Shown in pieces: positions 14,469 through 19,188 of a stretch of DNA of 19,188 nt. The notes beneath the pieces were generated by a model. That model ran no database searches and had not been told where the DNA came from. It saw nothing but the letters and a program-made list of their open reading frames with translations. The DNA lies in contig JACESW010000006.1 of assembly GCA_013911625.1 (NCBI GenBank), positions 1 through 19,188 of the forward strand, read 5' to 3'. The stretch is from Cryomorphaceae bacterium (GTDB lineage Bacteria > Bacteroidota > Bacteroidia > Flavobacteriales > Schleiferiaceae). Made by a program: the position numbers and the translations under genes. The stretch's first letter is position 1. Each line of letters begins with the position of its first letter.

Positions 14469-17400
14469 ATGAAGAGATTAATTGAATTTTTCATCAAATA
14501 TCCCGTTGGGGTAGACGCCCTTTTGATTGGGTTCTTCTTCTTCGGTTGGATCAGCTACGGAAAGCTGAACACTACCTTCTTTCCATTGGTGGAGAGTCGC
14601 GATATCACCATCAGCGCGGTATATCCGGGTGCTTCCCCTGAGGAGATTGAAGAGGGGGTAGTTAATAAGATTGAGCAAAACCTCAAGGGCTTGACCGGGG
14701 TGGAGCAATACACGTCTACCTCGAACGAGAATCGGGCCTCTATTAACGTTAAAGTCATTAAAGGCTACGACACAGACCTGGTATTGGAGGATGTTAAGAA
14801 TGCCGTACAGAGCGTGCCTTCTTTCCCCACCGGTTTGGAGCCAATTCGTGTGGCAAAACGCGAGAACAGAACGCTCGCTATGAGCATAGCCCTCACTGGT
14901 GAAGGAGTTGATCTTATAAGTTTGAAGCAAGAAGGACGCAGAATAGAGCAGGAGCTACGCCTACAAGACGGCATCTCCAAAGTTTCCTTAAGTGGATTCC
15001 CAGACGAGGAAATTGAGATTGCCTTGGACAAAAGCACCTTGCGCAAATACGACCTAAGCTTGTCTCAGATTGCCAATGCATTACGCACAACCAACCTAGA
15101 CATCACAGGAGGTACCATTAAGGGTACCCAAGAAGAGATGTTAATTCGCTCACGCAACAAGCAATACGATGCGAAGGATCTTCAGAATATTGTAGTATTT
15201 ACGCGCCCTTCAGGACAAACAATTCGACTGAAGGATGTCGGTGAGGTCCGCAACCGCTGGGCCGACAGCCCTTCTAGAGCAGCCTTCAACGGGATTAATT
15301 CTGTTGAGATTAGCGTAAACAATACCGACCAAGAGGATTTGTTGAGCACCTGTGAGTTTGTGAACAACTACGTGAAGGAGTACAATGCGAGCAACGACCA
15401 TATGCAGCTCGATGTCATCACCGATTTCTCAGTAACCCTGCAGCAACGCAAAGACTTGCTCTTTGAGAATGGGCTGCTTGGATTCTTCCTGGTACTTATT
15501 CTATTGACGCTTTTCTTGAACCTCAGATTGGCCTTCTGGGTCGCCATTGGTATTCCTGTTTCATTTGCCGGTATGTTCATTTTGGCGACCTATTTCGGCA
15601 TTACCATCAACGTTATTTCGCTGTTCGGTATGATCGTGGTTATCGGTATTCTCGTTGATGATGGGATTGTCATCGCGGAGAACATCTATGCGCACTTCGA
15701 GCGCGGAAAACCACTACTTCGTGCTGCTTTGGACGGTACTGTAGAGGTTATTCCTTCAGTAGTAAGTGCCGTATTGACGACTATTATTGCCTTCTCTTCG
15801 TTCTTCTTCTTGGACGGTAGAGCAGGAGACTTCTTCTCAGAAATGTCCTTTATTGTTATTGCGACGTTGGCCGTTTCGTTGATCGAGGGGCTCTTGTTCC
15901 TTCCGACCCACCTCTCTCACGCGAAGCTTGAGCGCAACGCGAAGATGAACCCCATCCAAAGCGCGGCAACGAAGGCGTTGTTTAGGTTTAGAGATAAGAT
16001 CTATGCCCCGTTCTTACGTTGGTCTTTGCACAACAAGATCATCACCATCAGCTTTTTCTTCGCAATCATGTTTGTGACCTTTGGGGCCATTGGTGGCGGT
16101 ATTATTCGGACTCAATTCTTCCCGTTCATCGAGCGCGATAATTTGAACATCAGTTTAGATATGCCAGCGGGTACCAATGAAGCGGTGACGCAAAAGTGGA
16201 TTGACCATATTGAAGCTACCGTTTGGGAGGTAAATGAGCAGTATAAGTCAGAACGGGAAGACAGCTTGGACGTGGTTCGTGCCATTCAAAAGAACATTGG
16301 CCCAATTTCTTCCAAAGCGCGTCTTAATGTCCTTTTGCTAGATAGTGAGACTAGATTAACGCCTTCTTACCTCATTCAAAACGACATCCGTAAGGCTGCA
16401 GGGGAGATTGAAGGTGCTGATAATGTGAGTTTTGGCGGCGTTCAGGCCTTTGGTAAGCCTATTTCAATTTCACTGGTCAGCTATGACCTCGTGGAACTCA
16501 AGGCAGCCAAGGAGGCGCTTAAGTCAAAACTTAAACTCATGGACGCCCTGACCGATGTGATTGATAACGACCAGAAAGGAATTCGCGAGGTGACCCTTGA
16601 GTTGACCGATAAGGCACGCTATTTAGGCCTAACCCCAGGAGCAGTTATGAGCCAGGTTCGTGAAACCTTCTTCGGGGCGCAGGTGCAACGCTTGCAACGC
16701 GGTGAGGACGAGGTGAAAGTATGGGTACGCTTGGACGAAAAGGACCGCAAGCAATTGTGGGATTTAGAGGAACTATTAATCACTACACCACAGGGCAATG
16801 TGCCGTTAAGGGAATTGGCCACCTATACCATTGAAAGGGGAACGGTGAACATCAACCACCTGGACGGGCAGCGCGAGTACCGTGTGGAGAGCGATTTGAG
16901 CAGTCCTAACGGCTCAGCGCCAGCGCTACTTTCGCAAATCAAGACAGATATCTTGCCTGAGATTTTTGCAAAGTACCCATCAGTGACCGCACGTTACGAA
17001 GGCCAACAGAAAGAGAGCCAGAAGACCCAAGACAGCTCACAAACCGTGATGCCGCTTATCCTCTTCCTGATTATATTGACCATCACCTTTACCTTCCGTT
17101 CATTAGTGCAAACCATAGTAATTATGCTGCTTATCCCGCTCAGTTTAACCGGGGTCGCTTGGGGACACTGGTTGCACGGCATGCCAATGTCTATCCTCAG
17201 CTTCCTAGGGGTTGTGGCACTCATCGGTATTATCGTGAACGACAGTTTGGTGCTAGTGAGCAAATACAACATCAATGTGAAGAGTGGCGAGAAGGTGTAT
17301 GATGCAATTTTTAATGCAGGTATCAGCCGATTCCGTGCCATCTTCCTAACCACAGTGACCACTATTGCTGGTCTGGCGCCGCTCATCTTCGAAACCTCCT

Positions 17401-17630
17401 TCCAAGCACAGTTCCTCATACCGATGGCGGTGGCTATTGCTTACGGAATTGGTTTTGCGACGATGTTGACGCTCGTGGTCCTGCCGTCGATGATGGCCTT
17501 AGTGAATGATGCACGCGTTTTGATTCGCCACATCTGGACGAATGAGAAGCCTACTCGCGAAGAAGTCGAGCCGGCCATCAAGGAAATGAAGAGTGAACAA
17601 TACTTTAAAGAATTAAACAATGCTGAATAA
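14469..17630 (+). CDS. RND-family efflux permease (AcrB-like)
   Basis: 1053-residue proton-driven inner-membrane transporter of the resistance-nodulation-division superfamily, normal length for the hydrophobe/amphiphile efflux group. It shows the tandem layout of two membrane blocks, each with a large periplasmic loop: TM1 about 12-30, loop to about 330, TM2-6 about 335-480, TM7 about 523-545, loop to about 860, TM8-12 about 862-1012. TM4 has the proton-relay pair Asp397-Asp398 in GILVDDGIVIAEN. TM10 reads LIGIIVNDSLVLVSKYN, with Asn924-Asp925 where AcrB has its relay lysine. Other expected motifs are FFPLVESRDITISAVYPGASPEEIEE (about 38-63) and FFPFIERDNLNI (550-561). It lies 7 bp after the adaptor and overlaps the outer-membrane gene by 11 bp. 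Substrate unknown; heavy-metal pumps are less likely, given the absence of CusA-type motifs. Confidence 0.95.
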   Translation: MKRLIEFFIKYPVGVDALLIGFFFFGWISYGKLNTTFFPLVESRDITISAVYPGASPEEIEEGVVNKIEQNLKGLTGVEQYTSTSNENRASINVKVIKGYDTDLVLEDVKNAVQSVPSFPTGLEPIRVAKRENRTLAMSIALTGEGVDLISLKQEGRRIEQELRLQDGISKVSLSGFPDEEIEIALDKSTLRKYDLSLSQIANALRTTNLDITGGTIKGTQEEMLIRSRNKQYDAKDLQNIVVFTRPSGQTIRLKDVGEVRNRWADSPSRAAFNGINSVEISVNNTDQEDLLSTCEFVNNYVKEYNASNDHMQLDVITDFSVTLQQRKDLLFENGLLGFFLVLILLTLFLNLRLAFWVAIGIPVSFAGMFILATYFGITINVISLFGMIVVIGILVDDGIVIAENIYAHFERGKPLLRAALDGTVEVIPSVVSAVLTTIIAFSSFFFLDGRAGDFFSEMSFIVIATLAVSLIEGLLFLPTHLSHAKLERNAKMNPIQSAATKALFRFRDKIYAPFLRWSLHNKIITISFFFAIMFVTFGAIGGGIIRTQFFPFIERDNLNISLDMPAGTNEAVTQKWIDHIEATVWEVNEQYKSEREDSLDVVRAIQKNIGPISSKARLNVLLLDSETRLTPSYLIQNDIRKAAGEIEGADNVSFGGVQAFGKPISISLVSYDLVELKAAKEALKSKLKLMDALTDVIDNDQKGIREVTLELTDKARYLGLTPGAVMSQVRETFFGAQVQRLQRGEDEVKVWVRLDEKDRKQLWDLEELLITTPQGNVPLRELATYTIERGTVNINHLDGQREYRVESDLSSPNGSAPALLSQIKTDILPEIFAKYPSVTARYEGQQKESQKTQDSSQTVMPLILFLIILTITFTFRSLVQTIVIMLLIPLSLTGVAWGHWLHGMPMSILSFLGVVALIGIIVNDSLVLVSKYNINVKSGEKVYDAIFNAGISRFRAIFLTTVTTIAGLAPLIFETSFQAQFLIPMAVAIAYGIGFATMLTLVVLPSMMALVNDARVLIRHIWTNEKPTREEVEPAIKEMKSEQYFKELNNAE

Positions 17631-18933
17631 GAGAATCTTCATCGCCGCAGCACTGCTTCTAGGTTGGAGCAGCTACGGACAGAATGTGTTGACGTTAGAC
17701 AATGCATTGAGCTTAGCATTGGAGCACAACCACGATTTGCACATTGCTCGCCTAGATGCTGAGCAGGCAGCAAATTCTGCAACCCAGGGCAATGCCGGTC
17801 GCCTCCCTAGTCTTACAGCTTCGGCGGGTACCAACTACAGCAATCAGAATTCAAATCTTGAATTTGCTACGGGACAGACGCAAGATGTCGAAGGTGCGGA
17901 GTCGCTCTCGCAGAATGCTTCGTTGGGCGTTAGTCAGGTCTTGTTTGCAGGAGGCCGTATACAACGCAGCTATCAATTGTTGAATAGTGCTAAAAATGCA
18001 GCGGATCTCGCTCAAAAGCAAGCCATGGAAAATACCATTGCCCAGGTCTGGTCGCAATACACAGGCATCTCTTTGTTGCAGCGCACGGTAGCAACGGCAG
18101 CAGAGAACTTCAACATTAGTAAAGAGCGCTTTGATAAGGCGCAATTGACCAATGAGCTCGGCGGATCAAATTCAACGGACCTCATGGCCGCGAAGGTGGA
18201 TATGAATCGCGACAAGGTGGAATTGATGGAGGCGGAGACGCAGTTGGAATCGGCTAAGAATTCATTTGCAGCATTTATTGGATATGAAGATGCATTTACC
18301 GTTTCAGATCAAACGGGATTGAACTTGGAGGAGCACTTCGACGAGGAGGAAACGCTCGAGATTATGCGTGCCGGCAATACGGCTTTGCAGTTGGCTGGAA
18401 TTTCAGCAGAGACTGCTCGTATTCAACAGCAGTTGCAACAGGCGACGCTCTTCCCAACCATTGCAGCCCAAGCGAGCTATGGCTTGAATCAAAGCCAAGC
18501 AGAGGCAGGATTTTTAGCAGCTTCACAACAGACCGGTTTGAATGCGGGTATTAGCCTTCAGTACAATCTGTTTAGCGGTTTCCAGAGTCGTACCCAGCGT
18601 CAGAATGCGAAACTCGAGGTGTTGAAAGCTGAGCACCGGGAGGCACAAACCCAGGAGCTTATCGAGAACACGGTAAAGAATGCGGTTCGTGCATTCAACA
18701 ATGCAGCTGCAGTCGCCAAGATTGAAGCGGACAACGCTGAGGTTGCGAACCAGCGCATGCTTAAAGTAAACGAGCTCTACAACCTTGGGCAAGCTTCCTC
18801 CTTGGAGCAGCGTCAAGCCCAGCTGGCCTGGTTAGCCGCGGAAAACGGAAAATCTTCAGCCCAGTTTAGGGCCGTCAATGCACAGATTGCCCTGTACCAA
18901 CTGATGGGTACATTGCTCATTACAGAGAAATAA
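17620..18933 (+). CDS. TolC-family outer-membrane efflux protein
   Basis: 437-residue outer-membrane factor that would complete the tripartite pump. A signal peptide spans about 1-20 (IFIAAALLLGWSSYG|Q). The mature protein shows the two-fold repeat of the OEP family: repeat 1 about 24-225 with RLPSLTASAGTNYS (61-74) and VLFAGGRIQRSY (107-118), and repeat 2 about 245-437 with LFPTIAAQASYGLNQ (277-291) and YNLFSGFQSRTQRQNAK (315-331). Long Ala/Gln-rich helices between the strands form the periplasmic tunnel. The absence of a lipobox suggests it is not lipidated. The ATG overlaps the end of the permease gene by 11 bp, and a strong terminator begins at the stop codon, so this is the last gene of the operon. 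Confidence 0.95.
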   Translation: MLNKRIFIAAALLLGWSSYGQNVLTLDNALSLALEHNHDLHIARLDAEQAANSATQGNAGRLPSLTASAGTNYSNQNSNLEFATGQTQDVEGAESLSQNASLGVSQVLFAGGRIQRSYQLLNSAKNAADLAQKQAMENTIAQVWSQYTGISLLQRTVATAAENFNISKERFDKAQLTNELGGSNSTDLMAAKVDMNRDKVELMEAETQLESAKNSFAAFIGYEDAFTVSDQTGLNLEEHFDEEETLEIMRAGNTALQLAGISAETARIQQQLQQATLFPTIAAQASYGLNQSQAEAGFLAASQQTGLNAGISLQYNLFSGFQSRTQRQNAKLEVLKAEHREAQTQELIENTVKNAVRAFNNAAAVAKIEADNAEVANQRMLKVNELYNLGQASSLEQRQAQLAWLAAENGKSSAQFRAVNAQIALYQLMGTLLITEK

Positions 18934-18960
18934 AAAAAGGCGCCCTAGGGCGCCTTTTTT
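18933..18960. terminator. bidirectional intrinsic terminator
   Basis: Perfect 28-bp palindrome: six A residues, GGCGCCCTAGGGCGCC, then six T residues. Because both flanks are U-tracts on their own strand, it can end the efflux operon on the plus strand and the opposing lipocalin-like gene on the minus strand. Its first base is the last base of the tolC-like stop codon. Confidence 0.92.
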
Positions 18961-18962
18961 AG

Positions 18963-19188
18963 TTAGTTCGCGGAACATTTATACTCGTTACCGCCAATAT
19001 CAAACCAGAGTTGATTCCTGGTCAATTTCGAGATGTCGATTTCACCCATATTATCAATGATAACACCTCTTTTGTCGTTGTTCCAGTACCAATAGCGTGT
19101 CTGAGAGCTAAATGTGCCGTTGTTTTCGGTTATCATATCTACTTCTCCATCTTCTTCGAAGTCCCAATAAGTATTGGAAGGATATGCC
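18963..19188 (-). CDS. C-terminal part of a small lipocalin-like protein (5' end outside window)
   Basis: On the minus strand the frame is open from the window edge to a TAA at 18963-18965 and codes for 74 residues beginning AYPSNTYWDFEEDGEVDM and ending WFDIGGNEYKCSAN. The pattern WDFEEDGEVDMITENNG ... RYWYWNNDKRGVIIDN ... ISKLTRNQLWFD is the strand series of small lipocalin-like proteins of Bacteroidota, which are usually lipoproteins of about 130-160 residues; start, signal peptide and lipobox would lie beyond 19188. Function unknown. It converges on the efflux operon across the shared terminator. The type resembles the lipoprotein at 2609-3016, but similarity is too low to call them copies. 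Confidence 0.7.
   Translation of the reverse strand, partial: AYPSNTYWDFEEDGEVDMITENNGTFSSQTRYWYWNNDKRGVIIDNMGEIDISKLTRNQLWFDIGGNEYKCSAN

Overview
The window looks like a chromosomal segment of a marine, light-using member of the Bacteroidota, probably Flavobacteriales. The sequence-based reasons are a secreted polysaccharidase with a type IX secretion (Por) C-terminal domain, a proteorhodopsin with a retinal-synthesis gene beside it, TAnnTTTG-like promoter elements, weak Shine-Dalgarno sequences, and moderate GC. No mobile element, CRISPR array, tRNA or rRNA was seen. The taxonomic placement is an inference.

Layout. (1) 1-3016, plus strand: the 3' part of a large GH5-CBM6-CBM6 glycoside hydrolase with a T9SS tail, followed with a 4-bp overlap by a small lipocalin-like lipoprotein. 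(2) 3018-4892, minus strand: a secreted M61-type metallopeptidase with a C-terminal PDZ-like domain, converging on the lipoprotein with a single base between the stops. (3) 4955-7969: the phototrophy module. A proton-pumping, predicted green-absorbing proteorhodopsin (minus, with its own terminator) is divergent, across 212 bp, from one long ORF that fuses a lycopene beta-cyclase (CrtY) to a Brp/Blh beta-carotene dioxygenase. That one protein would turn lycopene into beta-carotene and then retinal, the rhodopsin chromophore. (4) 7966-9189, minus: a membrane-anchored calcineurin-like phosphoesterase whose stop codon overlaps that of the fusion gene. (5) 9303-12134, plus: DNA polymerase I with all three domains intact. 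(6) 12178-18960, plus: an efflux locus. It comprises a TetR-type regulator between two copies of an 18-bp operator, a possible short terminated transcript, then an overlapping four-gene operon of a MarR-type regulator, an RND adaptor, an RND permease and a TolC-like outer-membrane channel, ending in a perfect-palindrome bidirectional terminator. (7) 18963-19188, minus: the 3' end of another small lipocalin-like protein running off the window.

The most notable items are the single-chain CrtY-Blh fusion facing the rhodopsin, the glycine at the carotenoid-antenna 'fenestration' position of that rhodopsin, and the double (TetR plus MarR) control architecture of the efflux locus, with a candidate small RNA between the two regulators. 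The genes are otherwise recognisable members of known families. I do not see a wholly unknown multi-gene system.
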